Origin: Salinigranum marinum
GTDB lineage: Archaea > Halobacteriota > Halobacteria > Halobacteriales > Haloferacaceae
Direction of reading: 5' to 3'
DNA: 64,000 bases
Assembly (NCBI RefSeq): GCF_024228675.1
Contig: NZ_CP100461.1
Location: 372,001 to 436,000 of the forward strand
Shown here piece after piece: positions 1 to 8,677 of this stretch. Position 1 is the first letter of the stretch. Every line of letters begins with the position of its first letter. The notes below the pieces were generated by a model. The model was not told where the DNA came from and made no database searches. It saw nothing but the letters and a program-made list of their open reading frames with translations. A program made the position numbers and the translations under genes.

Positions 1-286
1 GCCGGAGCACGCCGTTGGGGTGGGAGTGGATCGAACCCACCGACTTGAGGTCGTTCGGCTTCATGTTCGTCTTCACTGTCGCGCTCACCGGGCTCGACTC
101 CGTTCCCGGCACCACGAGCACGTCCGTGATCACCTGGCCCGAGCGGTCGAGTCCGAGCTTCGCCGCGTCCTCGGCCCGGAGGAAGCCCATGTACTCGTTC
201 GGGTGGGTCTCCTCGCACGCCCCCAGCACGAACTCCATCGTCTCGCGGGCGATGCCGAGGAGTTCGCTCGATCGAAACAGGCGCAT
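1..286 (-). CDS. JAMM/MPN-domain metalloprotease-like protein, partial (C-terminus off the window)
   Basis: The first 95 residues of a Mov34/MPN/PAD-1 (JAMM) protein are visible; the rest lies beyond the left edge. The conserved Glu occurs in EYMGFLR, and the zinc-binding HxHP appears as SIHSHPNG at the window edge. The downstream Ser/Asp of the JAMM motif is not visible. Haloarchaeal proteins of this family include HvJAMM1, which removes SAMP modifiers, and HvJAMM2; this sequence looks more like the second group because EYMGFLRAED precedes a long insert. The start is the ATG at 286 giving MRLFRSSEL. It is divergent from the dehydrogenase gene at 489. Family assignment is firm; the substrate is unknown. 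Confidence 0.8.
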   Translation of the reverse strand, partial: MRLFRSSELLGIARETMEFVLGACEETHPNEYMGFLRAEDAAKLGLDRSGQVITDVLVVPGTESSPVSATVKTNMKPNDLKSVGSIHSHPNGVLR

Positions 287-488
287 TCGTCTCTTCGTAC
301 CCGTCCGCCCCACGCGCGCCTAAGCGTTCCGGACGGACGGACGGACGAGTCGATCCCGGTCGGAGGGACGAGCCGAGCAGCCAGCACGGGTCGGTCGGTG
401 TTCAGGCGAACCGCGACGGTTCGGGACGCGACGCGCCGCGACGAGCCTCCGGCGGAGTTATTGTCGGCGGCGGCGATGCCCAGGCCGC

Positions 489-1580
489 ATGGTGCCACAC
501 CTGCGCGACTACTTCGACGCGTTCACCCGCCGCGACTGGCAGACGCTCGACCCGGCCGCCGTCGACGACCCCGTCCGAGTGGCGCTGGTCGGCCTCGGCT
601 GGTTCACCCGCGAGTGGGCCCTGCCGGGCGTCCAGCGGTCGGCGTTCACCGAGGCGACGGTCGTGACGGACGTCGACGCCGAGGCGGTCGCCACGGTCGC
701 GGCCGAACACGATCTCGTCGGGCTCTCTACCGAGGAGTTCCGGGACGGTGTGGCCGCCGACCAGTACGACGCGGTGTACGTCGCGACGCCGAACGCCGCT
801 CATCTCGAGTACGTCGAACGCGCGGCCGACCGGGGGAAGGCCGTCCTGTGCGAGAAACCGCTCGAAGCGACGGTCGATCGGGCCGAGCGGGCGGTCGCCG
901 CCTGCGAGGCGGCGGGCGTCCCGCTGATGGTCGGCTACCGGATGCAGACGGAACCCGCAGTGCGCCGCGTCAAAGCGCTCCTCGACGAGGGGTTCGTCGG
1001 CGACGTCGTCCACGTCCACGCGACCATGTCGCAGACGATGCTCGGCGAGCTCACCGACGCGACCGACCAGTGGCGACTGGACGCCGACCAGTCGGGCGGC
1101 TGTGCGCTCATGGACCTCGGGGTGTACCCGATCAACACCACGCGGTTCCTGCTCGACGCCGACCCCACCCGCGTGTTCGGCCACACCCGCTCGGAGCACG
1201 TGGCCTTCGACGCTGTCGACGAACACGCCGCCTTCCAGCTCGCCTTCCCCGAGGACGTCCACGCGCTCTGTACGGTGAGTCAGAACGCACAGCACGCGAG
1301 CCGCCTGGAGATCACCGGCACCGAGGGGCGACTCGTCCTCGACCCGGCGTTCTACGAGCGCGAGGAGCGCGCCGCCCGCATCGTCCGCGGGGGCGTGGCG
1401 GCCGACCTCGAGTTCGAACCGGTCCACCAGCTCGAAGAGGAAGCCGCCTACTTCGGTCACCACCTGCTCACCGACACCGCGTTCCACCCCGACGGGCGAC
1501 ACGCCCTGACCGACATGCGGGTTCTGGACGCTATCTACGAGTCCGCGGCGACCGGCAGTCCGGTGTCCTTGTCGTTGTGA
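489..1580 (+). CDS. gfo6: Gfo/Idh/MocA oxidoreductase, probable NADP-dependent D-xylose 1-dehydrogenase Gfo6
   Basis: A 363-residue cytosolic oxidoreductase. A Rossmann fold begins near residue 34 (VALVGLGWFTRE) and is followed by the family signature with the catalytic lysine, CEKPLEATVDRA (about residue 121). The C-terminal part has the Gfo/Idh/MocA alpha/beta substrate domain. The short N-terminal extension (YFDAFTRRDWQTL) is typical of the haloarchaeal Gfo6 group, whose Haloarcula member oxidises D-xylose as the first step of pentose oxidation. The ATG at 489 fits this extension. No other pentose genes are nearby, so a different aldose substrate is possible. Confidence 0.75.
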   Translation: MVPHLRDYFDAFTRRDWQTLDPAAVDDPVRVALVGLGWFTREWALPGVQRSAFTEATVVTDVDAEAVATVAAEHDLVGLSTEEFRDGVAADQYDAVYVATPNAAHLEYVERAADRGKAVLCEKPLEATVDRAERAVAACEAAGVPLMVGYRMQTEPAVRRVKALLDEGFVGDVVHVHATMSQTMLGELTDATDQWRLDADQSGGCALMDLGVYPINTTRFLLDADPTRVFGHTRSEHVAFDAVDEHAAFQLAFPEDVHALCTVSQNAQHASRLEITGTEGRLVLDPAFYEREERAARIVRGGVAADLEFEPVHQLEEEAAYFGHHLLTDTAFHPDGRHALTDMRVLDAIYESAATGSPVSLSL

Positions 1581-1658
1581 GGAGTCACGGCGTGCGTCCG
1601 AGCCGCTGACTTCACCTGCCGCCGCCCACGCGAACTGGGTCGCGCTCGGCCCGCTCGC

Positions 1659-2495
1659 CTACCCGTTGATCCCGTACACGTCACCGGACCAGTCGCGCGC
1701 GGGCGTGTCGTACACCGGGCGGTCGCGGTCGCGGTCGTCGAGGCGGCGGAGGTCGGCGTCGTCCAGCGCCCAGTCCAGGTCGGCGTTCGCCCGGACGTGT
1801 GCGGGCGACGAGGACTTGGGGAGGACGACGATGTCGCGTTCGAGCGCCCAGTTGAGCACGACCTGTGCGGGCGAGCGCTCGTAGCGGTCGGCCAGTTCCT
1901 GGACGACCTCGTCGGCGAACACTTCGGCACGGGCCAGCGGCGCGGCGGCCTCGACGACGGTGTCGGTGTCTCGACAGTAGTCGACGAGGTCGGGCCGCTG
2001 GAACCACGGGTGGAACTCGATCTGGTTGACCGCGATTGGGACGTCGCTGACGTGGTGCGCACAGCTCAGCTGGTAGGCGCTGAAGTTCGAGACGCCGACG
2101 TTGCGGACGAGGCCGCGGTCGTGGAGCGTCGCCATCGCGTCCAGCGACTCGCGCAACGAGACCGCGGGGTTGGGCCAGTGGATGAGGTACAGGTCGAGGT
2201 ACTCCGTTCCCAGCCGGTCCAGTGAGGCCTCACAGGCCTCGATCAACGAGTCGTACGTGAGGTGTTTCGGGAGCACCTTCGAGGTGAGAAAGAGCTCGTC
2301 GCGGTCGTAGCCGGCGAGCACCTCACCGATCTCGCGTTCGTTGCGATACCCCTCGGCGGTGTCGACGTGGGTGTAGCCGGCGTCGAGCGCCGTCCGAACG
2401 CTCTCTTCGACCGTCTCGCCGTCGAGTCGCCAGGTCCCGAGGCCGAGCGCGGGGAGCTCGTCGCCGCTCGGGAGCGTGTGTGTGGCACCGATCAT
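1659..2495 (-). CDS. Aldo/keto reductase
   Basis: A 278-residue NADPH-dependent aldo/keto reductase of the 2,5-diketogluconate reductase type. It has the TIM-barrel start LGLGTWRLDG, the catalytic Asp/Tyr in DTAEGYRNE (residues about 45-53), Lys in TSKVLPKH and His in LYLIHWPNP. The NADP-binding end carries LPKSSSPAHVRANADL. It is of usual length for the family and complete. It is convergent with gfo6, separated by about 80 bases, and divergent from the membrane protein at 2663. The natural substrate cannot be told from sequence; short aldehydes and sugars are usual for the family. Confidence 0.88.
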   Translation of the reverse strand: MIGATHTLPSGDELPALGLGTWRLDGETVEESVRTALDAGYTHVDTAEGYRNEREIGEVLAGYDRDELFLTSKVLPKHLTYDSLIEACEASLDRLGTEYLDLYLIHWPNPAVSLRESLDAMATLHDRGLVRNVGVSNFSAYQLSCAHHVSDVPIAVNQIEFHPWFQRPDLVDYCRDTDTVVEAAAPLARAEVFADEVVQELADRYERSPAQVVLNWALERDIVVLPKSSSPAHVRANADLDWALDDADLRRLDDRDRDRPVYDTPARDWSGDVYGING

Positions 2496-2662
2496 GTGTG
2501 TGTCCGTCCGTTGTGTCGACCGCTGAGTTGAAGATACTGGTCGGAGTTGGCGTTCGCCTCCGGGGGCGTTTTCGACCCCCGCGTGTGGCGGCTCGGCGGG
2601 GTCGTTCCGACCACAGGGCCGGTTCCAAGCTTTAAGCCACCGCTCGCCTAAGGCCGGACACC

Positions 2663-4315
2663 GTGGACACCACTCAGGCCGTCGACCGGCTTCGGCTGTC
2701 GCGACCGGAACTGGCCGTCGCCGTCTCCGGCGTCGCCAGCATGGGGCTGGAAATCCTCGCCGGGCGGATGATCGCTCCGCAGTTCGGGAGCAGCATCTAC
2801 ACCTGGGGTGGCATCATCGGGGTATTCCTCGCCGCGCTCAGCTACGGCTACTGGCGGGGCGGGCAGGAGGCGGCCGCCCACGCCTCGAACGAGCGGATGG
2901 CGCGCTTTTTTCTCCTGACGGCGGTGTACGTCGCGCTCGTCGTCTTCGCGGGCGACATCATGCTGCGGCTCACTTCGGGGTTCCCGCTCCCCAGCCGATT
3001 CGCGTCGCTCCCGGCTATTACGCTCCTGTTCGGCCCGCCGACGTACTTCCTGGGCTTCATCAGTCCGTACGCGGCCGAACTCTCGCGCAAGGAGGGGCTC
3101 GGCGCGGCCTCGGGCCACGTCTACGCGCTCGGGACGATCGGGAGCATCGTCGGCGCGTTCGCGACGACGTACCTCCTCATCCCCTCGCTGGGGATCGAGG
3201 AGATCGGCCTCGTCTTCGGGCTGTTGTCGGTCGGGACGGCGGTCGCGCTCTCACGGCCCGGCATCGACCTCGAACAGGCGCTCTCGTTCGTCGCCGTCAC
3301 CCTCCTGCTCGTCGCCGCGGTCGCAAGCGGCGCGGCCGGCGTGGCCGCCGAGGGGCAGGTCGTCTACCAGACCCAGACCGCCTACCAGGAACTCGAAGTC
3401 ATCGACATCGGCGACAGGCGGACGCTGTATCTCGACGGCCAGCCCCACAGCGCGATGGATCTCGACGCCCCCACCAGACACGTCTTCGACTACACGCCGT
3501 ACTTCCATCTCCCCTTCCTCTTCGCCGACGACGAGGCGGAGATCGACCGCGTGCTGTTCATCGGCGGCGGCGGCTTCACCGGGCCGAAACGGTTCGTCGA
3601 GGAGTACGACGTCACCGTCGACGTCGCCGAGATCGACCCGGAAGTCATCGACGTCGCGAAGGAGTACTTCGCCGTCGAGGAGTCCCCTCGGTTGAACATC
3701 CACAACACGGGCGGACGGCAGTTCCTCCGCGAGACCGACCACGAGTACGACCTCATCGTCCTCGACGCCTACCGGAAGGACAAGGTGCCGTTCGAGCTCA
3801 CGACGGTCGAGTTCATGCGACTGGCGAACGACCGGCTCTCGGACGAAGGAATACTGTTCGCCAACGTGATCTCCGCGCCGAGCGGGCCGGCCTCGAAGTT
3901 CTACCGCGCCGAGTACAAGACGATGCGCGCGGCGTTCCCGCAGGTGTACAGTTTTCCGACCGACGCGGGCGTCGGGATCCAGAACATCGAACTCGTCGCG
4001 ACGAAAAGCGAGACGGTCGTCACCCAGGCGCAACTGCGGGCGCGTAACGACCGCCGTGACATCGGGATCGACCTCTCGACGGAGCTCCGAACCTATCGTC
4101 GAACCGAAGCGACCGGCGACGTCCCGCTCCTGCGGGACGACAAGGCACCGATCGACAGCCTCCTCGATCCGATGGTCGGCCAGCGGTACGTCGTCGACGA
4201 CGCCGACGAGGCGAACGGGACGGACGGCACGGACGGCGCAGGGACGACCCCGACCGAGCCGAGTCCGGGGACGACGGCCGCCGCGCCGACCGCGACGGCG
4301 GCCGGACGCGGCTGA
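2663..4315 (+). CDS. Membrane protein fused to a spermidine-synthase-like domain
   Basis: A 550-residue protein. Residues about 15-230 are hydrophobic, with roughly seven membrane segments, including GMASMGLEIL-like and FLGFISPYAAELSRK motifs. Residues about 240-470 resemble spermidine synthase: the SAM/dcSAM-binding loop VLFIGGGGFTGPKRF, then the acidic motif VDVAEIDPEVIDVAKEYF and LIVLDAY. The C-terminus is a low-complexity Gly/Thr/Ala/Asp tail. Fusions of this kind are widespread and their products are uncertain; aminopropyltransferase activity is possible but not shown. The start is a GTG at 2663, in line with the haloarchaeal habit; no good ATG precedes the first membrane segment. Confidence 0.8.
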   Translation: MDTTQAVDRLRLSRPELAVAVSGVASMGLEILAGRMIAPQFGSSIYTWGGIIGVFLAALSYGYWRGGQEAAAHASNERMARFFLLTAVYVALVVFAGDIMLRLTSGFPLPSRFASLPAITLLFGPPTYFLGFISPYAAELSRKEGLGAASGHVYALGTIGSIVGAFATTYLLIPSLGIEEIGLVFGLLSVGTAVALSRPGIDLEQALSFVAVTLLLVAAVASGAAGVAAEGQVVYQTQTAYQELEVIDIGDRRTLYLDGQPHSAMDLDAPTRHVFDYTPYFHLPFLFADDEAEIDRVLFIGGGGFTGPKRFVEEYDVTVDVAEIDPEVIDVAKEYFAVEESPRLNIHNTGGRQFLRETDHEYDLIVLDAYRKDKVPFELTTVEFMRLANDRLSDEGILFANVISAPSGPASKFYRAEYKTMRAAFPQVYSFPTDAGVGIQNIELVATKSETVVTQAQLRARNDRRDIGIDLSTELRTYRRTEATGDVPLLRDDKAPIDSLLDPMVGQRYVVDDADEANGTDGTDGAGTTPTEPSPGTTAAAPTATAAGRG

Positions 4316-4393
4316 GCCCGGGCGCCCCTTGGAAACGCGGACGGCGACTTGGTCCCCGTCGCGTGCGCACGATCCCGCGGCTCCCGTCGCCAG

Positions 4394-4681
4394 TCAGCGG
4401 TTCGTCCAGCGACACTCGACGCAGTTACCGATCCCGTGGACGTTGGTCGTCGAGGCGGCGCACTCGGGGCAGGCGGCGACGACGCCACCGTCGGTCACGG
4501 CGGTTCCGGACGGCTCCTCGGCGTCGGCATCGGCGTCCGACGCGGATGGGCGTCGCGTCGGAGCCTCCGGGTGACAGTCGCGACACAGCCATCTGGTCAC
4601 CCGGTGGGTGACGGTAACCCCGTACTCCCGGTATCTCAGGACGCGTTCGACGTCCGCTCCGCAGCGTTCACACTCCATCAT
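4394..4681 (-). CDS. Small double zinc-ribbon protein, function unknown
   Basis: A 95-residue protein with two cysteine pairs near the N-terminus (MECERCG and LCRDC) and two near the C-terminus (CPECAAS and NCVECRW), with an acidic Ala/Asp linker between. This suggests two treble-clef or ribbon zinc sites. Such proteins are common in haloarchaea and often bind nucleic acid or partner proteins. Two adjacent ATG codons (4681 and 4678) are possible starts. It is convergent with the gene ending at 4315 and divergent from the MFS gene at 4964. Confidence 0.6.
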   Translation of the reverse strand: MMECERCGADVERVLRYREYGVTVTHRVTRWLCRDCHPEAPTRRPSASDADADAEEPSGTAVTDGGVVAACPECAASTTNVHGIGNCVECRWTNR

Positions 4682-4753
4682 ACTAACTGTAGATTCAGCA
4701 CGTACTGGCAAGTTTCTTTCCCCGTTCGCAACCCAAAAACTCCTCGCATTGGT

Positions 4754-4771
4754 CGAATATATTTATATTCG
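4754..4771. repeat. AT-rich inverted repeat in a divergent intergenic region
   Basis: A perfect dyad, CGAATAT-attt-ATATTCG, lies in the 282-base region between the small zinc protein (minus) and the MFS gene (plus). It could be an operator or promoter element; nothing else in the sequence decides which gene it serves. Confidence 0.4.
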
Positions 4772-4963
4772 GGACAATAGTCGTTTGCATGTGTAGTTTT
4801 GTTCTGCGTTCGGCGTGGCGGGGCATCGGCGTCGGACGAACACCGGACGCCAGGGCTCGGCACGGACCGGTCCGGGTCGGTGCGGGTGGCCGAACTGACA
4901 GCCGTCCGGATCGTCGAGCGCGGGACCGTGAGGCACAAATCCCCGTACCGAGAACGGCTCTCA

Positions 4964-6193
4964 ATGAGCGACCGTCCTCGACAGTCCCGCTCGCACCTCT
5001 TGACTCCTCGACGAGCCTGGGTGCTCGTGGCGGTCGCCGTCGGCTGGCTGTTCGTCGTCGGCGCACGCTTTCTCCTGCCCGCGGTGCTCCCGCAGGTGAA
5101 GACGACGTTCGGCGTCGGCAACGCGGGCGCGGGGCTCGCGGTGTCGGTGATCTGGGGCGCGTACGCGGTGATGCAGGCCCCCGGTGGCGTGCTCATCGAC
5201 CGCGTCGGCGAGCGGCTATTGCTCGCGGGGAGCCTCGTGCTCACCGGCGCGGCGGTCGTCGTGGTCGCGTTCGCGCCGACGTACGTCGTCTTCCTCGTCG
5301 GCTGTGCCGCCTTCGGCCTGACGACGGGGCTGTACGGGCCCGCCCGCGGCACGTCGATCTCGCGGTCGTTCCCGAACAACGACGGGGCGGCCATCGGCGC
5401 GACGCTCGCCGCTGGGAGCATCGGATCGGCCGTCCTCCCGTTCGTCGCGGGATCGCTCGTCGGCGAGGTCGGCTGGCGACTGCTGCTCGGCGTGCTCGTC
5501 GTGCCGTTCGTCGTCGTCGCCGGACTGGCGTGGGCAGCCGTCCCCGACCGTCGCGGGGACGAGGACGCGTCGCCGCCCGAGATGCGAGTGCTCGTCGGTG
5601 ACGTCGCCAGGGCCGTCAGGACGCCCGCGGTCGCCCGGGCCGTCGCCGCGGTGACGCTCCTGCTGTTCGCGTTTCAGGGGATCACGGCCTTTCTCCCGAC
5701 GTATCTCGTCGAGGTCAAGGGGTTCGATCAGGCGACGGCGACGGGGCTGTTCGCCCTCCTGTTCGTCGCCGGGGCGGGATCGCAACTCCTCGCCGGGACG
5801 GTCGCGGACCGTATCGGCGAGCGGTGGGTGCTCACCGCGACCGCGGCCGTCGCGACCGCCTCTGCCGCCGCGCTCCCGTTCGTCGACGGCCTCCTGATCG
5901 CGGCGGTCGTCGTCGCGGCCGTCGGGACCCGGCTCGCGATGGCGCCCGTCTCGAACGCGTACGTCATCGACATCCTCCCGCCGGGCGTGCAGGGGAGCGC
6001 CTGGGGGATGCTCCGTACCGGCTTCTTCCTCGTGAGCGCCGGCGGGTCGACGCTCGTCGGTGCCTTCGCCGACCGGGGGCTGTTCGACGAGGCCTTCTTC
6101 GTCCTCGCGGCGCTGGCCGCACTCGCGACCCTGTTGTACGCCCGGCTCCCGTCGCGAGCGACCGCCAAGCGGCAGGCGACCGCCGCCGACTGA
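4964..6193 (+). CDS. MFS transporter
   Basis: A 409-residue major facilitator superfamily carrier with about 12 membrane segments. The cytoplasmic loop motif after helix 2 reads GGVLIDRVGERLLLAG, and the matching motif in the second half is GTVADRIGERWVL. Longer in-frame extension upstream is Arg-rich and not membrane-like, so the start is placed at the ATG at 4964 (MSDRPRQS). The substrate is unknown; overall it resembles nitrate/nitrite-porter and OFA-like antiporter relatives. It stands alone, with a 280-base upstream region holding the AT-rich dyad. Confidence 0.82.
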   Translation: MSDRPRQSRSHLLTPRRAWVLVAVAVGWLFVVGARFLLPAVLPQVKTTFGVGNAGAGLAVSVIWGAYAVMQAPGGVLIDRVGERLLLAGSLVLTGAAVVVVAFAPTYVVFLVGCAAFGLTTGLYGPARGTSISRSFPNNDGAAIGATLAAGSIGSAVLPFVAGSLVGEVGWRLLLGVLVVPFVVVAGLAWAAVPDRRGDEDASPPEMRVLVGDVARAVRTPAVARAVAAVTLLLFAFQGITAFLPTYLVEVKGFDQATATGLFALLFVAGAGSQLLAGTVADRIGERWVLTATAAVATASAAALPFVDGLLIAAVVVAAVGTRLAMAPVSNAYVIDILPPGVQGSAWGMLRTGFFLVSAGGSTLVGAFADRGLFDEAFFVLAALAALATLLYARLPSRATAKRQATAAD

Positions 6194-6305
6194 CTCCTCG
6201 ACCGTCCGTCTGTCAGCCACCCACACACGCCGTCGGCCGTCGTCACACGGATCGCCGGGCTCACGCGACCGTGACCGTTAGGCCGGCGGCGGCCCGAGCG
6301 TGTGT

Positions 6306-6503
6306 ATGGCGACCGAAACGCTCCGGTGTCGGCGCTGCGGGGCGACGCTCCGGACGGGCCTGATCGCGAGCGGCCGGCGGGCGTGCTGTCTCAACGCGAC
6401 CCCGATCGTCGGGGCGTGTCCCACTCACGGCCCGCTGGGTCCACACCACGCGACCACCGATCCGGCGGACGCCGGCTCTGACCACAGCGAGGGTCGTCGC
6501 TGA
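6306..6503 (+). CDS. Small Cys-rich (zinc-finger-like) protein
   Basis: A 65-residue protein with a CRRCG pair at its N-terminus, then a C-C-L-N...C-x-T-H arrangement that could complete one zinc site. The C-terminus is His/Asp-rich. An upstream in-frame GTG at 6300 would add two residues. It follows the MFS gene by about 110 bases. I recognise no named family; haloarchaea carry many such small zinc proteins. The codon pattern is GC-rich at third positions, supporting coding. Confidence 0.5.
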   Translation: MATETLRCRRCGATLRTGLIASGRRACCLNATPIVGACPTHGPLGPHHATTDPADAGSDHSEGRR

Positions 6504-6628
6504 CACTCACGCGGTGACCCGCGCATCTTCGGCCTCCATTTCAATCAGTGATAACGCCATCCGCACATTCATATCTCCGTAGTCGAAGGGCCGGTTGTCA
6601 GCTGAGTTCCCCGTCTCTGCCAACTCTC

Positions 6629-8632
6629 ATGCCCTTGCAACACGTTCCGCCCGGCGACGACAGATCGGCCAGACAGGCGGTCTACGAGGCGTTCGCTGAC
6701 CGAAGCCGGTCGGTCGAGGACGCCACGGACCGAGCGCTCCGGGTCGGCACCGAACGGCTCGGGGTCGAACTCGGCGTGCTCACCGAAATCACGCCGGAGA
6801 GACAGACGATCGTCCAGGCCGTGGGAGACCACGAGACGATCGAGGCGGGCGAGACGTGCCCGCTCGACCGCGCGTACTGTCGGCGAACCGTCGAGCAAGA
6901 GAGCACGCTCTGCGTCCAGGACGCCGCCTCCTCCCGCGAGGTCTCCGAACTCGCGTACGAGACGTTCGGGCTGGACACGTACATCGGCGCGAAAGTCACC
7001 GTCGGCGACGGGGCGTACGGGACCGTCTGTTTCGCCGACCCGGAGCCGCGTGCGGAGCCGTTTTCCGAGGCGGATCAGCTGTTCGTCGAACTGCTCGCCC
7101 GACTGGTCGGGCAGGCGATCGAACGACGCCGGCACGAGGAGGCGTTCCGCGAGCAGAACGAGCGCCTCCGGACGGAGAAACGACGCATCCAGCGCATCGC
7201 CAACACGACGTTCGACCTCCTGTTCGAGCTCGACAGCGACGCGCAACTCACGTACGTCTCGACGGGGGTCGGAACGGTGTTGGGGTACGGGGCCGAAGAG
7301 GCGATGGGGAACTCCTTCACCGACTACATCGCCCCGTCGTCGTTGTCCGCGGCGTTCGAGGCGTTTGAGCAGGTATTCGACGGTGAGTCGGTCCGGAACC
7401 TCGAACTGACGGCGAACAGGGCCGACGGCGGGACGGCCACCATCGAGATCAACGCCACACCCGTCGAGGAGGACGACACGGTGGTGGCGCTCCAGGGTGT
7501 CGCCCGCGACGTGACAGCGCGGCGCGAGCGAGAGGCCGAACTCCGGCTCAAGACGCGGGCCATCGACGACGCCACCGTGGGCGTCACCATCGCCGACGCG
7601 ACCGAACCGGACAACCCGCTCGTCTACCTGAACCAGGCGTTCGAGACGCTGACGGGCTACTCGAGCGAGGAGGTGCTCGGGCGGAACTGCCGTCGCCTGC
7701 AGGGGCCGGCGACCGACGAGGAGACCGTCGAGACCCTCCGCGAAGGGATCGAGGCCGCCGAACCCGTCTCCGTCGACCTCGTCAACTACCGACGGAACGG
7801 CGCGCCCTTCTGGAACAACGTCCGGGTCGTGCCCGTCGACGACGACGCCGGGGAGCTCTCGTATTTCGTGGGCTTCCAGGAGGACGCCACGGACCGGGTC
7901 CGGACCGAGCGCCTCATCGAACTGCTCAACCGCGTCCTCCGGCACAACCTCCGGAACGAACTGAACGTCCTGCTCGGCTACGGCGAACTCCTCACCGACC
8001 CCGAGGCGGCCGCCCGGACCGACGTCGATGCCGGCCGCGTCATCCGTGACACCGTCGCGAAGCTGTCGTCCGTGAGCGAACAGGTCCGCGAACTCGAGGC
8101 CATCGCCCGACAGGACCACAAACCGACTCGGCTCGACGTTCGGGACCTGCTCGACTCCGTCGCCGGCGACGTCGGCGGGGAGTACCCCGACGCGACCGTC
8201 GACGTCGCCGTCGATGTCCCGCCGAGCCGGGGGATCTGTGCGGGGATGGAGCTGGGGCGGGCGATCGAGGAGCTCGTCGACAACGCACTGGCGCACGACG
8301 GTGACGATGGTGGTGTTTCGGCGGTGCAGGTCACCGCACGGGCCGCGGGGGACGACATTGAGCTCGTCGTCGCCGACGACGGACCGGGGATCCCTTCCAT
8401 CGAGGCGTCGGCGATCGAGAGCGGACGGGAGACGGCGGTCGAACACGGCAACGGGCTCGGGCTGTGGCTCGTGAACTGGATCGTCACCCGCTACGGCGGG
8501 AGTTTCCAGATCCGGCCCGCGACCGACGCGGACGACGCGTCGGGAACGGTCGCGACGATTCGGCTCCCGGCGATCGAGTCCGACGAGTCGGTCGACGAGG
8601 CGGTTCGGCCCCACACGACCCTGTTTCAGTAG
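6629..8632 (+). CDS. GAF-PAS-LOV sensor histidine kinase
   Basis: A 667-residue soluble kinase with no membrane segments. The order is a GAF-like domain (about 15-165), a coiled linker, a PAS domain (about 190-305), a second PAS of LOV type (about 310-430), a HisKA-like dimerisation helix with RHNLRNEL (about 440) and an HATPase_c domain with N-box ELVDNALAHD and G-boxes DDGPGIPS and GNGLGLWL. The LOV motif reads GRNCRRLQ with the flavin-adduct Cys at 354, plus NYRRNGAPFWN, both typical of FMN-binding LOV domains. An Arg replaces the usual Phe after NCR. The start is the ATG at 6629; the in-frame upstream extension is not PAS/GAF-like. The partner response regulator is not adjacent. Confidence 0.85.
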   Translation: MPLQHVPPGDDRSARQAVYEAFADRSRSVEDATDRALRVGTERLGVELGVLTEITPERQTIVQAVGDHETIEAGETCPLDRAYCRRTVEQESTLCVQDAASSREVSELAYETFGLDTYIGAKVTVGDGAYGTVCFADPEPRAEPFSEADQLFVELLARLVGQAIERRRHEEAFREQNERLRTEKRRIQRIANTTFDLLFELDSDAQLTYVSTGVGTVLGYGAEEAMGNSFTDYIAPSSLSAAFEAFEQVFDGESVRNLELTANRADGGTATIEINATPVEEDDTVVALQGVARDVTARREREAELRLKTRAIDDATVGVTIADATEPDNPLVYLNQAFETLTGYSSEEVLGRNCRRLQGPATDEETVETLREGIEAAEPVSVDLVNYRRNGAPFWNNVRVVPVDDDAGELSYFVGFQEDATDRVRTERLIELLNRVLRHNLRNELNVLLGYGELLTDPEAAARTDVDAGRVIRDTVAKLSSVSEQVRELEAIARQDHKPTRLDVRDLLDSVAGDVGGEYPDATVDVAVDVPPSRGICAGMELGRAIEELVDNALAHDGDDGGVSAVQVTARAAGDDIELVVADDGPGIPSIEASAIESGRETAVEHGNGLGLWLVNWIVTRYGGSFQIRPATDADDASGTVATIRLPAIESDESVDEAVRPHTTLFQ

Positions 8633-8677
8633 CGTCGCCGGGCGGCGCTCGCGGAACTCGACGGTCGGTCCCGCCCG

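Noticed and set aside
20-1609. 529-codon plus-strand frame overlapping gfo6
   Set aside because: Arg/Pro-rich translation without motifs; it is an out-of-frame shadow of the dehydrogenase gene in GC-rich DNA.
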